Below are positions 6,744-7,483 of a stretch of 7,483 bases of DNA, piece after piece. A program made the translations under genes and the position numbers. A model generated the notes under the pieces. It saw nothing but the letters and a program-made list of their open reading frames with translations, had not been told where the DNA came from and searched no databases. The stretch's first letter is position 1; each line of letters begins with the position of its first letter. The DNA is from an uncultured Methylococcaceae bacterium (lineage in GTDB: Bacteria; Pseudomonadota; Gammaproteobacteria; Methylococcales; Methylomonadaceae): positions 1 through 7,483 of the forward strand of contig CAIQND010000385.1 of assembly GCA_903873045.1 (NCBI GenBank), in the 5' to 3' direction.

Positions 6744-7483
6744 TTATTCTAACGAAAAAGTTGAGAATCCTTTTTTATCCAGCATTTCCAAAACCATACC
6801 GCCACCTCTGGCAACACAAGTCAATGGATCATCGGCAATATGCACCGGCAGACCGGTTTCTTCCGCTATCAGGCGGTCAATATCTCTCAGTAATGCGCCA
6901 CCGCCAGTTAAATAGATGCCCCGGTTGGCAACATCTGAACCTAATTCTGGCGGGGTTTGTTCCAAGGCCACTTTTACAGCACCGACAATACCGGATAAGG
7001 GTTCTTGCAGGGCTTCCAGAATTTCATTGCTGTTTAAAGAAAAACTGCGAGGAATGCCTTCGGCCAAATTGCGGCCTCTGACTTCTATTTCCCTGACCTC
7101 ATTGCCGGGATAAGCCGTGCCAATTTCCAGCTTGATTCTTTCCGCCGTAGCCTCACCAATTAAAGTGCCATAGTTTCTACGTACATAATTGATGATGGCT
7201 TCGTCAAAACGGTCACCACCGATACGAACAGAATTTGAATAAACGATACCGTTGATTGATATCACCGCCACTTCAGAAGTGCCTCCGCCTATATCCAGCA
7301 CCATTGAACCACAGGCTTCTTCGACCGGCAAACCGGCACCTATCGCTGCCGACATCGGCTCTTCAATTAAATAAACCTCTCTAGCTCCCGCCATGGCAGC
7401 AGATTCGCGGATAGCGCGGCGCTCGACTTGTGTTGAACCGCACGGCACACAAATCAAAATACGTGGACTGGGACGTAACCACC
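6744..7483 (-). CDS. mreB: MreB, actin-like rod-shape determinant (5' end outside window)
   Basis: 245 full codons are visible, from WLRPSPRILICVPCGSTQ to the C-terminus FSTFSLE. By comparison with E. coli MreB (347 residues), about 100 N-terminal residues are missing. The frame runs to the window edge, so the in-frame TTG at 7457 is an internal Leu codon. Actin-fold nucleotide motifs are present: VLDIGGGTSEVAV (phosphate 2), GGDRFDEAIINYVRRNYG, and LTGGGALLRDIDRLI (adenosine). ERRAIRESA and REIEVRGRNLAEG are highly conserved. MreB polymerises under the inner membrane and guides elongation synthesis through MreC, MreD and RodZ. Ile at the second position of RILICVP and Cys in VPCG differ from E. 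coli but are conservative. It lies upstream of mreC on the same strand, separated by the unusual 350-bp gap. Confidence 0.98.
   Translation of the reverse strand, partial: WLRPSPRILICVPCGSTQVERRAIRESAAMAGAREVYLIEEPMSAAIGAGLPVEEACGSMVLDIGGGTSEVAVISINGIVYSNSVRIGGDRFDEAIINYVRRNYGTLIGEATAERIKLEIGTAYPGNEVREIEVRGRNLAEGIPRSFSLNSNEILEALQEPLSGIVGAVKVALEQTPPELGSDVANRGIYLTGGGALLRDIDRLIAEETGLPVHIADDPLTCVARGGGMVLEMLDKKGFSTFSLE

Noticed and set aside
6743..6761. Intrinsic terminator immediately after mreB
   Set aside because: No stem with a following T-run is present here. The nearest strong stem is the palindrome at 6656-6682, which also lacks a T-run.

Overview
The window carries one cell-shape and peptidoglycan gene cluster, read entirely from the minus strand, so gene order runs from high to low coordinates. 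The order is mreB (5' end beyond the window), mreC, mreD, mrdA (PBP2), mrdB/rodA, mltB, rlpA, and the first codons of a further gene at position 41 that leaves the window at position 1. Protein sequences resemble gammaproteobacterial versions throughout: MreB is close to E. coli MreB over its visible length, and MreD has the same 162-residue length as E. coli MreD. The DNA is moderately AT-rich. Gene order and the intergenic repeats would fit a Methylococcales-type gammaproteobacterium. That placement is an inference and cannot be fixed from this window alone.

Layout from the transcriptional upstream end: 6744-7483 is the C-terminal two thirds of MreB. A 350-bp non-coding gap (6394-6743) follows, holding a 27-bp palindrome and a 142-bp repeat-bounded segment. 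mreC and mreD overlap by 14 bp, mrdA follows after 15 bp, and mrdA and rodA overlap by 11 bp. A second gap of 161 bp (1896-2056), containing a heptamer tandem repeat, precedes mltB. mltB and rlpA overlap by an ATGA. A 34-bp gap then leads to a short N-terminal fragment that looks like a signal peptide; from gene order it may be a dacA-type D,D-carboxypeptidase.

The genes form a coherent set. MreB filaments with MreC and MreD organise and activate the RodA glycosyltransferase / PBP2 transpeptidase pair for lateral wall synthesis. MltB and RlpA are lytic transglycosylases, both lipoproteins here, and a following carboxypeptidase would trim stem peptides. Synthesis and remodelling are therefore co-oriented and probably partly co-transcribed.

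I see no undescribed system. The points worth checking are: mreC has no ATG, GTG or TTG where its N-terminus must begin, with an ATA at the expected place; the mreB-mreC gap contains a repeat element and a long palindrome; PBP2 has a cysteine at a position that is aspartate in its relatives, in a putative metal site; and the mltB reading frame has a spurious upstream extension that runs through heptamer repeats.
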